NCBI GenBank assembly: GCA_018824085.1
Contig: JAHJHI010000022.1
Location: forward strand, 1-64,000
Length of the DNA stretch: 64,000 bases
From: Gammaproteobacteria bacterium
GTDB lineage: Bacteria; Pseudomonadota; Gammaproteobacteria; Burkholderiales; Rhodocyclaceae
Direction of reading: 5' to 3'
The first letter of the stretch is position 1; each line of letters opens with the position of its first letter. Of the stretch, positions 1 to 7,807 are shown piece by piece. The notes beneath the pieces are model-generated. The model was not told the origin of the DNA. It searched no databases and saw only the letters and a list, made by a program, of their open reading frames with translations. The position numbers and the translations under genes were made by a program.

Positions 1-78
1 GCCACGCTCGGTGACCTGCCTGACCGCTTCGACCTTGAACTCTTCGGTGAAGCGACGACCCGACTTCTTCTCTTCCAT
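1..78 (-). CDS. IS3-family transposase OrfA, N-terminal fragment (runs off the window)
   Basis: The minus strand from the ATG at 78 reads MEEKKSGRRFTEEFKVEAVR and continues off the edge. This is the usual start of the small IS3-family OrfA (helix-turn-helix, transposase_8 type), which binds the IS ends and is joined to the OrfB DDE integrase by frameshifting. A GGAGGTGT ribosome-binding site lies just upstream (81-88). Only 26 residues are visible. The gene is transcribed away from the trb genes, so it would not drive them. Confidence 0.8.
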   Translation of the reverse strand, partial: MEEKKSGRRFTEEFKVEAVRQVTERG

Positions 79-141
79 AAACACCTCCGTCATGCCTCGA
101 TCGTGAGGCTACAGGGTGTCTAGAAAACCCGGGGCGATTCA
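1..141 (-). mobile_element. End of an IS3-family insertion sequence (IS51-type)
   Basis: Read on the minus strand, the element begins at 141 with TGAATCGCCCCGGGTTTTCT, which has the TG start and CCCCGGGTTTT core typical of IS3-family (IS51 group) terminal repeats. A short leader and the start of a transposase OrfA follow, running off the left edge. Only the orfA-proximal end is visible. The insertion lies inside trbJ. The target duplication cannot be confirmed because the other IS end is outside the window. Confidence 0.85.
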
Positions 142-853
142 CACGATGGCTGTCGGTGTAGTGCAGCCTGCGAACGCCCTTTTCGGGGTTGGCGACATCG
201 TGCTCGATCCTTCAAATCTGGTGCAGAACATCATGACGGCTGCCCGCGCGCTGGAGCAGATCAACAACCAGATCAGATCGTTGCAAAACGAAGCGCAGAT
301 GCTGACGAACGAGGCGAAGAACCTCACGAGTCTGGATTTCAGCGCGCTCAATGAACTGCGCTCGGCACTGGCCGCAACGAACCAATTGATCCAACAGGCA
401 CAGGGACTGGCCTTCAATGTGTCGCAGATGGAATCCGAATTCGCGCGGCTCTACCCCGACGCCTATTCAGCGTCCACCTCGGGCAGTCAGATGGCCACCG
501 ATGCGCGCACACGCTGGCGCAATTCGTTGGAGGCGCTGCGCACCGCAACCAAGGTGCAATCGCAGGCGGTGCAGAACTTCGCATCCGATGAACAGACGTT
601 GACCGACCTCGTGAACCGCAGCCAGTCGGCGGCCGGCGCGCTGCAAGCCACGCAAGCGACCAATCAACTGCTGGCCTTGCAGGCTCGGCAGGCCATCCAG
701 GCGCAGCAGCTCCAGATCACGCAAGACCGAGCCGCAGCCCTGGAGCAGGCACGGCAGGTGGCGGTGCAGGAACGCGCCCGCGAAGTGCGCCGGCGCTTCC
801 AGGGCGAAGGCACGCCTTACACGCCGCACACCGTCAACTTCTATGGCAACTGA
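142..853 (+). pseudogene. trbJ: TrbJ (VirB5-like conjugation protein), 5' end removed by IS insertion
   Basis: The reading frame continues from the IS end into ALFGVGDIVLDPSNLVQNIM, the conserved start of mature TrbJ, and then through a long alpha-helical, Gln/Ala-rich body. It ends in GEGTPYTPHTVNFYGN. TrbJ is a periplasmic mating-pair-formation protein. What remains upstream of the probable signal-peptidase site (ANA-LFG) is only the tail of a signal peptide (AVGVVQPANA). The basic N-region and hydrophobic core were cut off by the IS. A GTG at 116 inside the IS, or the ATG at 146, could still start a protein, but without an evident export signal. Downstream trbK begins 12 bases after the stop. 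Confidence 0.85.
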
Positions 854-865
854 AGGAAGTCCACC

Positions 866-1129
866 ATGAAGAGCCTTCTCATCGTTGTCGCCTGCGCGCT
901 GGTGCTCGCCGCGTGCAGCAAGGTGGAAACCACCGAGTCCGTCGAATCGTTGATGGCGAATCCAGAGCGCCTGAAATCCCTGCGGGCGCAATGCAAGGCT
1001 GACCATGACAAGGTGGGCGATGCCGTCTGCAACATGGCCGCCGAAGCCACGCGGCGGCGCTTCATGGGCAGCGGCACGCCGTACACGCCCGCGCAGCCCG
1101 CTTCACCAGCATCAGCACCGAAAGACTGA
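866..1129 (+). CDS. trbK: TrbK-like small lipoprotein (probable entry exclusion)
   Basis: This 87-residue protein starts MKSLLIVVACALVLAACSK, a lipoprotein signal with an LAAC lipobox (Cys 17). The mature part is short, with two further cysteines (residues 43 and 55) and a Pro/Ala tail. It ends in GSGTPYTP, much like the end of TrbJ (GEGTPYTP). Position between trbJ and trbL and the lipoprotein character match TrbK/Eex proteins, which prevent redundant transfer into cells already carrying the element. The assignment rests on context and architecture, because these proteins diverge fast. Confidence 0.75.
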   Translation: MKSLLIVVACALVLAACSKVETTESVESLMANPERLKSLRAQCKADHDKVGDAVCNMAAEATRRRFMGSGTPYTPAQPASPASAPKD

Positions 1130-1133
1130 TGCC

Positions 1134-2492
1134 ATGAACGACCTGTCGGTCATCGACCATTTCCTCGATGTCTTCTCGCGCTACATCGACTCGGGCTTCG
1201 GCCTGCTGCATGGCGAGGTGGCGTTCCTCACCGCCACGCTGGTAGTGATCGACATGACGCTGGCCGGGCTGTTCTGGGCCATGGGCGGCGAGGATGTGAT
1301 CGGCAAGCTGATCAAGAAAACGCTGTACGTCGGTGCCTTCGCTTTCATCATCGGCAACTTCAACAACCTGGCGGGCATTCTGTTCCGCTCGTTTGCTGGG
1401 CTCGGGCTGGTAGCGTCCGGCTCGACACTGACGCAAGCGCAGTTTCTGCGGCCGGGTCTACTGGCCAAGGTCGGCGTTGACGCGGCGCGGCCGATCATGG
1501 CGCAGATCAGCGGTATGACGGGCTTCCCGGAGGTGTTCGCGCACCTGGATGTCATCGCGGTGCTGTTCCTTGCCTGGCTGGTCGTGATCATCAGCTTCTT
1601 CGTGCTGGCGGTGCAGCTCTTCGTCACGCTGATCGAGTTCAAGCTGACCACGCTCGCAGGCTTCGTGCTGGTGCCGTTCGCCCTTTGGAACAAGACCGCA
1701 TTCCTGGCTGAACGGGTGCTGGGCAATGTGGTGTCCTCGGGCATCAAGGTGCTGGTGCTGGCGGTCATCGTCGGCATCGGCACCGGACTGTTTGCCGAGT
1801 TCCAGACTCCACCGGGTACCGAACCCTCCATTGACCTGGCACTGACCATCATGCTGGCCGCGCTGGCGATGCTGGGGCTGGGCATCTTTGGGCCGGGCAT
1901 TGCGGCCGGGCTGGTGTCCGGCGCACCGCAGCTCGGGGCCGGTGCGGCAGCCGGAACGGCGCTGGGTGCCGCAGGTTTGGCTGTCGCCGGCGGCGCAGCT
2001 ATCGCAACAGGTGGTGCAGCGGTAGCAGCGGGTGCTCGCATGGTGCCGGGCGCCACACGCGCCGCCATCGGCGGCGCAGCGTCAGCCGGGCGTGCAAGCA
2101 GCGCGATGGCGAGCGGTGCGAGGTCGGCCTACCAAGCAGGGGCTTCGGCATCGGGAGGTGGTGGTGTTCGCGCTGCAGGTGCCGGTGTCGCCAATGTCGC
2201 GAAGACCGGTGCGCAGGCCGTCGGCCAGCGTGTCGCGGCCGGGGCCAAGGCAGTCAAGGACCGCGTCGCGAACTTCGTCGCTGAGGCCGCTGCGCCTACG
2301 GCAGCAGCCGGGTCCGCCGAATCGGGTGAATCCGCTACCAAGTCCCCTGCGGCAGAGCCCACCTGGGCCAAGCAAATGCGGCGCAAACAGCAAGCCAGCC
2401 ATGCGGTCTCGACGGCGGCCCACACGCTGCGCTCAGGCGACCACGGCGGTAGCGGCGCCAGTCCAAGCCTGCGTGATGACTCCAACACCTGA
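1134..2492 (+). CDS. trbL: TrbL, inner-membrane VirB6-like channel protein
   Basis: The 452-residue product starts at the ATG four bases after the trbK stop (MNDLSVIDHFLDVF). An upstream in-frame extension overlapping trbK is unlikely to be translated. The N-terminal 290 residues hold several hydrophobic segments, as in the polytopic VirB6/TrbL proteins of the conjugation channel. The last 160 residues are a low-complexity Ala/Gly/Ser-rich tail with scattered Arg and Lys, common in TrbL. It lies between trbK and trbF in the usual IncP/Tn4371 order. Confidence 0.9.
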   Translation: MNDLSVIDHFLDVFSRYIDSGFGLLHGEVAFLTATLVVIDMTLAGLFWAMGGEDVIGKLIKKTLYVGAFAFIIGNFNNLAGILFRSFAGLGLVASGSTLTQAQFLRPGLLAKVGVDAARPIMAQISGMTGFPEVFAHLDVIAVLFLAWLVVIISFFVLAVQLFVTLIEFKLTTLAGFVLVPFALWNKTAFLAERVLGNVVSSGIKVLVLAVIVGIGTGLFAEFQTPPGTEPSIDLALTIMLAALAMLGLGIFGPGIAAGLVSGAPQLGAGAAAGTALGAAGLAVAGGAAIATGGAAVAAGARMVPGATRAAIGGAASAGRASSAMASGARSAYQAGASASGGGGVRAAGAGVANVAKTGAQAVGQRVAAGAKAVKDRVANFVAEAAAPTAAAGSAESGESATKSPAAEPTWAKQMRRKQQASHAVSTAAHTLRSGDHGGSGASPSLRDDSNT

Positions 2493-2517
2493 CTCGACCC
2501 CTTGAGGAGATCCACCC

Positions 2518-3225
2518 ATGCGATTCAAACGACCCCAGGTGCACTACTCGGAAACGCCCGAACCCGTCACCCCGTATCAAGCGGCTGCGCAGGTCTGGGA
2601 CGACCGCATAGGCGGTGCCCGCGTGCAGGCCAAGAACTGGCGCCTGATGGCCTTCGGCTGCCTGTCGCTGGCCTTGCTGATGGCGAGTGGCCTGGTGTGG
2701 CGCTCGGCGCAGTCCATCGTCACACCCTATGTGGTCGAGGTCGCCGCCGGCGGCCAGGTGCGCGCGGTCGGCGAAGCAGCTACGCCGTACAAACCAAATG
2801 ACGCGCAGATCGCCTACCACTTGGCGCGCTTCCTCAACGACGTGCGGTCACTCTCGATCGATCCGATCGTCGTGCGGCAGAACTGGCTCGAAGCCTACGA
2901 CTACACCACCGACAAGGGTGCGGCCACGCTGAACGACTACGCGCGTACCAACGATCCGTTCGCGCGCATCGGCCAGACCTCGACGGCGGTGGAAATCACC
3001 AGCGTCGTGCGCGCCAGCGAATCGTCGTTCCAGGTGCGATGGATCGAGCGCAACTACACCAACGGTTCGCCGTCGGGCACTGAACGCTGGACCGCCGTGC
3101 TGTCCGTGGTGTTGCAACCGCCGCGCACCGAAGAGCGGCTGCGCAAAAACCCGCTGGGCATTTACGTCAACGGCCTGTCCTGGAGCCGTGAACTGGACGC
3201 GACCGAAGGAGCCAAGAAACCATGA
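2518..3225 (+). CDS. trbF: TrbF, VirB8-like conjugation protein
   Basis: A 235-residue protein starting MRFKRPQVHYSETPEPVTPY. It has a short cytoplasmic N-terminus, one membrane segment at about residues 41-62 and a periplasmic domain of the VirB8/TrbF fold. VirB8 proteins nucleate assembly of the type IV secretion channel. A GGAGA ribosome-binding site stands 8 bases before the ATG. Its end overlaps the trbG start by four bases (ATGA), which suggests translational coupling. Confidence 0.93.
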   Translation: MRFKRPQVHYSETPEPVTPYQAAAQVWDDRIGGARVQAKNWRLMAFGCLSLALLMASGLVWRSAQSIVTPYVVEVAAGGQVRAVGEAATPYKPNDAQIAYHLARFLNDVRSLSIDPIVVRQNWLEAYDYTTDKGAATLNDYARTNDPFARIGQTSTAVEITSVVRASESSFQVRWIERNYTNGSPSGTERWTAVLSVVLQPPRTEERLRKNPLGIYVNGLSWSRELDATEGAKKP

Positions 3226-4235
3226 AAACCCAAATCCGTATTTACGCTTTGCCGTTGATCCTGAGCGCCACTATCACGGCGGTCACTGGATGCGCCACTC
3301 ACGGCAAGCCACCGCCGGACATCACGTTGGACGAACCCGTCGCGGCGCACGCGCTGCCGGAGTTGCCCAAGCCAGTCGAGGTGGTCGAAGTGCCAAAACT
3401 GCTGCCACTGCCCGAGCAGTTGAAGTCGCTGGTGAGCACGCCTAATGACAAGCCAGTCGCTGAATCGCCCGACGAGAAAACCCGTGTCTCCCGTGCCAAC
3501 GAAGAAGCGCGCGTGGCACCGAGCCGCGAGGGTTACATCAACGCCATCCAGGTCTGGCCCTACGCCGATGGCGCGCTATATCAGGTCTACACAAGTCCCG
3601 GCCGCGTTACCGTGATCGCCCTGCAGCAGGGCGAGGAATTGGTGACCGTCTCGGCCGGCGACACGGTCCGCTGGATCGTTGGCGACACGGCCAGCGGCGC
3701 AGGCGTGAGCCTGCGCGTGAACATCCTCGTGAAGCCGACGCGCATTGGCTTGAAAACGAATCTCGTCATCACCACCAACCGCCGTACCTACCTGCTCGAA
3801 TTGTCTTCAACGCCGCAGGCCTGGATGGCATCGGCATCGTGGGACTACCCGAAGGACCGCATGCTGGCCTTGCAGAAGCAGGCGCAGCAGGCCCAAGCAT
3901 CGGCGCCCGTGGACTCGGGCCTGTCGTTGGAGCAGATCAAGTTCCGCTACGCGATCTCCGGCGATAGCCCGCCGTGGAAGCCGCTGCGCGCTTTTGACGA
4001 TGGCGAACGCGTCTACATCCAGTTCCCCGCTGGCATCGCACAGGGCGAGCTGCCGCCCCTGTTCGTAATCGGAGCCCTGGGCGATGGCCAGCTCGTCAAC
4101 TACCGCTTCCGCTCACCGTATTACGTGGTGGATCGGTTGTTCGGTGCAGCGGAGTTGCGGCTTGGGGCTGACAGGGCCGCCGTGGTTCGCATCGAACGCA
4201 CCGATGGCGTGGGCAGCGCGACGCGGAGGCACTGA
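3222..4235 (+). CDS. trbG: TrbG, VirB9-like outer-membrane-associated conjugation protein
   Basis: A 337-residue protein with a signal sequence ending in VTGCATH, so probably a lipoprotein (Cys 25). A Pro-rich spacer is followed by the beta-rich VirB9/TrbG/CagX domain, seen for example in YTSPGRVTVIALQQGEE and WDYPKDRM. It would form the outer-membrane core complex with TrbI (VirB10) and a VirB7-like lipoprotein. It overlaps trbF by four bases, and trbI starts two bases downstream. Confidence 0.93.
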   Translation: MKTQIRIYALPLILSATITAVTGCATHGKPPPDITLDEPVAAHALPELPKPVEVVEVPKLLPLPEQLKSLVSTPNDKPVAESPDEKTRVSRANEEARVAPSREGYINAIQVWPYADGALYQVYTSPGRVTVIALQQGEELVTVSAGDTVRWIVGDTASGAGVSLRVNILVKPTRIGLKTNLVITTNRRTYLLELSSTPQAWMASASWDYPKDRMLALQKQAQQAQASAPVDSGLSLEQIKFRYAISGDSPPWKPLRAFDDGERVYIQFPAGIAQGELPPLFVIGALGDGQLVNYRFRSPYYVVDRLFGAAELRLGADRAAVVRIERTDGVGSATRRH

Positions 4236-4237
4236 GC

Positions 4238-5533
4238 ATGAGCACGTCAGCGCCACTGCCACCTGCATCGCAAATACCACCCTCGCCCCCCGCCGGGACG
4301 AACAAGGCCGATCCGGACACCTTGGCCTTGCGTGCTTCACCGCGTCCGGTTACGCGCTTGAACCGGCGCATGCTGGCCGTACTGGCCGGGGCGCTGGGCA
4401 TCGTCATCCTGGGCGGCACACTTTGGTCGTTGCAACCGCACAAGCGTGAGCGCAACGCGGCCGCCGAGTTGTACAACGTGGATCGTGTCTCGCGAGCCGA
4501 GAGCCTCGACCAGTTGCCCAAGGACTATTCCAAGGTGCCGATGGCCGTCAAGCCGGTGCCCGCCTTGGGCGAACCCCTGCCGGGTGACCTGGGTCCTGCC
4601 ATCGTTCATGCACAGCGCAACGCGGGCGCCTATCCCCCTTCTGCACAGACTGGACACATGGCGCAGCCCGGCGATGCCGAGGAGGCAGCACGTTCGGCGG
4701 TGTTCTTTCGCGGCAGTAGTGCGGTGAAGTCGGCGCCATTGCCCACCGCGAGTGCGGCGATGCCTGAGCAAGCGTCAGGCAACCAGCCCTTCAATCCGAT
4801 GGCTTCTACCGGCGCATCGGTGCAGCCGACCGACCCGACAGCGGTGCAAAACCGGCAGGATCAGAAGCAGGCTTTCGTCGCAAATGCTGGCGACAGCACC
4901 ACCCGCAATCCGGGCAACCTGCAACTGCCGACCTCGCCCTACCAGGTGATGGCGGGCACCATCATTCCGGCAGCGCTGGTGACGGGCATCAACTCCGACC
5001 TGCCTGGGCAGGTCATCGCCAACGTCACCGAAGCGGTCTACGACACGGCCACGGGTCGCTACCTGCTGATCCCGCAGGGCTCGCGCCTGATCGGCCGCTA
5101 CGACAGCCAGGTGAGCTTCGGCCAGCGGCGTGTGCTGCTGGTGTGGACGCGCTTGATCCTGCCCGACACCTCATCCATTTCTCTCGACCGTTTGCCCGGC
5201 ATCGACCCGGCGGGCTATGCGGGACTGGAAGATGGCGTCGATTGGCACTGGGATCGCATCCTCGCCGGTGCGGCGCTGTCCACGCTGCTCGGCGTTGGCG
5301 CCGAGCTGTCCGCACCGGATCGCAGCGGTAGCGACGGCAAAGTCATCATCGCTACACGCGAAAGCGCGCAAGACACGGTGAACCAGGTCGGCCAGGAGAT
5401 CACCAAGCGCAACATGAGCATCCAGCCGACGCTGACCATTCGGCCCGGCTTTCCGATGCGCGTGATGGTGAACAAGGATCTGATCCTGCGGCCTTATCAG
5501 CCGCTGTTTTTTCAGAGGGGATCGCCGCAATGA
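4238..5533 (+). CDS. trbI: TrbI, VirB10-like conjugation protein
   Basis: A 431-residue protein with a Pro-rich cytoplasmic N-terminus, one membrane segment at about residues 46-65, a periplasmic linker and a C-terminal VirB10/TrbI domain. The conserved stretch includes MAGTIIPAALVTGINSDLPG and VWTRLILPDTSSISLD. VirB10 proteins span both membranes and link energy use to channel opening. The last codons overlap the next small gene by four bases (ATGA). Confidence 0.94.
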   Translation: MSTSAPLPPASQIPPSPPAGTNKADPDTLALRASPRPVTRLNRRMLAVLAGALGIVILGGTLWSLQPHKRERNAAAELYNVDRVSRAESLDQLPKDYSKVPMAVKPVPALGEPLPGDLGPAIVHAQRNAGAYPPSAQTGHMAQPGDAEEAARSAVFFRGSSAVKSAPLPTASAAMPEQASGNQPFNPMASTGASVQPTDPTAVQNRQDQKQAFVANAGDSTTRNPGNLQLPTSPYQVMAGTIIPAALVTGINSDLPGQVIANVTEAVYDTATGRYLLIPQGSRLIGRYDSQVSFGQRRVLLVWTRLILPDTSSISLDRLPGIDPAGYAGLEDGVDWHWDRILAGAALSTLLGVGAELSAPDRSGSDGKVIIATRESAQDTVNQVGQEITKRNMSIQPTLTIRPGFPMRVMVNKDLILRPYQPLFFQRGSPQ

Positions 5534-5754
5534 GCATGCCCACCAGCAAGCTGCGGCTGGGGCCGCTGCCCAAGACCGAGACCGTCAAAGTCACCATTGC
5601 GCTCACCACCGTGTTGAAGGCTGACTTGGAGCGCTACGCCTCATTGCACGCTCAGACCTACGGCGAGCCGGTTGATACTGCGACGCTGATCCCGCACATG
5701 CTCGAAGCCTTCATGGCGCGGGATCGCGGCTTCAGGAAAAGCAGAACGAAGTGA
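5530..5754 (+). CDS. DUF2274-domain small protein
   Basis: A 74-residue protein (MSMPTSKLRLGPLPKTETVK...) with the LRLGPLPK opening of the DUF2274 family. These short proteins are found after trbI at the ends of IncP-like transfer clusters. The sequence (KVTIALTTVLKADLERYASL) suggests a small helical, possibly DNA-binding protein, but no function is established. It is coupled to trbI by an ATGA overlap. The family assignment is from recognised motif and position. Confidence 0.8.
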   Translation: MSMPTSKLRLGPLPKTETVKVTIALTTVLKADLERYASLHAQTYGEPVDTATLIPHMLEAFMARDRGFRKSRTK

Positions 5755-5905
5755 TTCACAACGATACCGCGCAAACACAATCTGAGTACGCCCATGCACG
5801 CCTGAGCGAGTTTTCGATAGATGCCGGAAAGATCACCATCACAGGACCGCATTTACATCGGTCGTTGCAATGCAACTCGCAACTGCCCTGCTGATGGAGA
5901 AGATC

Positions 5906-6277
5906 ATGAACAAAGCAGGTCGAAGTCTGCTGGCTGCGAGGCCAAACAACGACACTGACGCAAACGAACTGCACGGCATGCAGTTATCACGACTGGTAGC
6001 GATGAATACGCTGCCGTTCCGACGCACGATCCGCCGCCCCGAGTTGCGACTGATCGTGCCGCTGGCCGATACCACGATCTATGACATGGAGCGCCGCGGT
6101 GAATTTCCGCGCCGCTTCAATCTGACCGCGCGCTGCGTCGTATGGGACTTGACGGAAGTAGAAGCCTGGCTCGACGCACGTCGGCAAGCCTCGGACAGTT
6201 CTCAGTTGAAGCGGGCACCCTCACCTGACGTACGTCAGCGCAAGCGCCGCCCGGTCAAAGCGGTGCTTGCGTCGTGA
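5906..6277 (+). CDS. AlpA-family regulator / excisionase-like protein
   Basis: The product (123 residues) contains LRLIVPLADTTIYDMERRGEFPRRFNLTARCVVWDLTEVEAWLDAR at residues 42-87, here described as the winged-helix AlpA/MerR-type DNA-binding pattern that reads 'start, rigid turn, WDLTEVEAW'. AlpA proteins activate integrase genes or act as directionality factors of islands and prophages. The ATG at 5906 is chosen because GGAGA stands 5 bases upstream; an earlier ATG at 5870 has no such site. Its 3' end overlaps the integrase 3' end tail-to-tail by 23 bases. Confidence 0.8.
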   Translation: MNKAGRSLLAARPNNDTDANELHGMQLSRLVAMNTLPFRRTIRRPELRLIVPLADTTIYDMERRGEFPRRFNLTARCVVWDLTEVEAWLDARRQASDSSQLKRAPSPDVRQRKRRPVKAVLAS

Positions 6278-7511
6278 CGATCTTCATCGACGGTGGCAGC
6301 AGCGTCGGCGTGTGCGACTTACCGGCCACCCAGGCATCGATCATGTCGGCCCACTCTTGCAGCATGTGACGGCGCTGCTCCGCGTATTCAGCCTTGTTGT
6401 AGACGCCGCGCGAGGAGCGGCCATCTTCATGGGCCAGACACTTCTCAATCCAGTCGCTGTTGAAGCCGAGTTCGTTGAGGATGGTCGAACCCGTGCGCCG
6501 CAGGTCATGCACGCTGAAGCTTTCGATGGGCAAGCCCTTCGCTTTGGACCGTTCCACGACGTTCTGCCCAACGCGGTTCAGCGTGGCGTTCGACATGCAC
6601 TTGTCGCCGTCGTAGCGCGAGGGCAGCAGGTACTTGGAGCCACCGGCGCAAGTGCGCAGCGCGATCATGATGTCGAGTGCCTGCTGCGATAGGTAGATGT
6701 TGTGGGCCTTGGCGGCCTTCATCCGGGCTTTTGGGATGGTCCACAGTGCGTTCTCGAAGTCGATCTCATCCCATGTCGCGTGGATGAGCTCACCCTTGCG
6801 CACCAACGTGAGCAGGATCAGCCGCAGCGCCAGCTTGATGGTCGGGTACGAGGCCACATATTCCAGTTCCTTGTACAGAATGCGTATCTCGGTCGGCGAA
6901 AGCGCCCGGTCCCGAGGCACAAAGGTGGCGATCGACGATGGCCCTACGTCGGCGGCGGGGTTGGCCACCTTCTCGCCGTGCAGGATGGCGAAGCCGTAGA
7001 TTTGCTTGATGATGTCGCGAACGTGGATCGCGGTGGCTGGCGCGCCCCTGCTCTTCACCTTGTTGCACAGCTCGCGCAAGTCGTCGGGACTGATCTCACT
7101 CAGCAGGCGGCTCTTGAACACCGGCAAGATGTCCCGGTCAAGGATGCTTTTACGCATCGACCGGGTGCTGTCGGCCATCCGGGCACCCTCGTACCACTTG
7201 ACGGTAAATTCCTGGAAGGTTTGGGCCTCCGACAGACGGCGTTTCTCGCGCTGCTTTTCCTGCGCCGGTGACTGGCCTTCGGCAACAGCCCGCTTTGCGT
7301 CGATGCACTTTTCACGTGCCCGCGCCAGCGACAGATCACTCGGCCCATAGCGGCCAAGGGTCAGCGTTTCGCGCCTGCCATTGATCCGGTAGTCATAGCG
7401 GAACGTGACCGTGCCGGCCGTCGAGACCGTGACATACATGCCGTCCCTGTCCGTCACCTTGTAGGGCGCGTCCTTGGGCTTGAGGTTCTTCAGTGCGGTG
7501 TCGGTCAGCAT
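6255..7511 (-). CDS. int: P4-type tyrosine recombinase (ICE integrase)
   Basis: The 418-residue protein begins MLTDTALKNLKPKDAPYKVT, the DUF4102 arm-binding domain of P4-like integrases (about 1-90). A SAM-like core-binding domain (about 100-180) and the catalytic domain follow. The catalytic residues are visible: Arg 238 in LVRKGEL, His 335 and Arg 338 in HDLRR, His 361 in LAHE and Tyr 371 in VYNKAEY. It should integrate and excise the element at guaA. AGGAGG at 7519-7524 is a strong ribosome-binding site. The gene looks intact, so the element may still be mobilised in trans even if trbJ is broken. Confidence 0.95.
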   Translation of the reverse strand: MLTDTALKNLKPKDAPYKVTDRDGMYVTVSTAGTVTFRYDYRINGRRETLTLGRYGPSDLSLARAREKCIDAKRAVAEGQSPAQEKQREKRRLSEAQTFQEFTVKWYEGARMADSTRSMRKSILDRDILPVFKSRLLSEISPDDLRELCNKVKSRGAPATAIHVRDIIKQIYGFAILHGEKVANPAADVGPSSIATFVPRDRALSPTEIRILYKELEYVASYPTIKLALRLILLTLVRKGELIHATWDEIDFENALWTIPKARMKAAKAHNIYLSQQALDIMIALRTCAGGSKYLLPSRYDGDKCMSNATLNRVGQNVVERSKAKGLPIESFSVHDLRRTGSTILNELGFNSDWIEKCLAHEDGRSSRGVYNKAEYAEQRRHMLQEWADMIDAWVAGKSHTPTLLPPSMKIVTTQAPL

Positions 7512-7807
7512 CGGTGCTTCCTCCTGAGAACGGCAATTTTACCGTCAACGCCTCGAAAGACACAGGATGCTCTGAAACCCGCATGAACACTAGCTTTTTA
7601 GGCTATTTTTTACCGTCAACACTGAAATCGGGCAGACGGTAAAGATTTTTGGATGGCCTACGTCATTTTACTTACCGTCAGGATTACCGACAAAAAGTTT
7701 TGCTTGCCGTCCATAGTTGCCGATAGACTTCGGCAGATAAATTTATATAAATCAACAAGTTAAGTTACTTTTTCGATAGCCCTCGAAAGCTGCCGAAAGA
7801 CCTAAAA
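7512..7807. promoter_or_regulatory. AT-rich integrase-proximal att region with repeated ACCGTC boxes
   Basis: This 296-base intergenic strip is far more AT-rich than its surroundings. It holds TTTTACCGTCAAC twice (7537-7549 and 7608-7620), TTACCGTCA at 7672-7680, the inverted form GACGGTAAA at 7635-7643 and a weaker ATTACCGAC at 7683-7691. Repeated short boxes between an integrase gene and its attachment site are what arm-type integrase or excisionase sites look like. They also overlap the likely int promoter, so they may mediate autoregulation. Function is inferred. Confidence 0.6.

Larger units (their letters stand above)
1..7807. mobile_element. Terminal segment of an integrative conjugative element inserted at the 3' end of guaA
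   Basis: A trb conjugation cluster, an AlpA-type regulator and a tyrosine integrase sit directly beside the intact 3' end of guaA, and the chromosome beyond is entirely housekeeping. The 3' end of guaA is a known integration site for tyrosine-recombinase islands. The exact crossover cannot be placed because the second attachment site lies outside the window. The likely boundary is within or just after the guaA stop (about 7800-7830). Only the integrase end and part of the type IV secretion cluster are seen. Relationship to the IncP/Tn4371 transfer family is inferred from the order trbJ-K-L-F-G-I. Confidence 0.75.
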
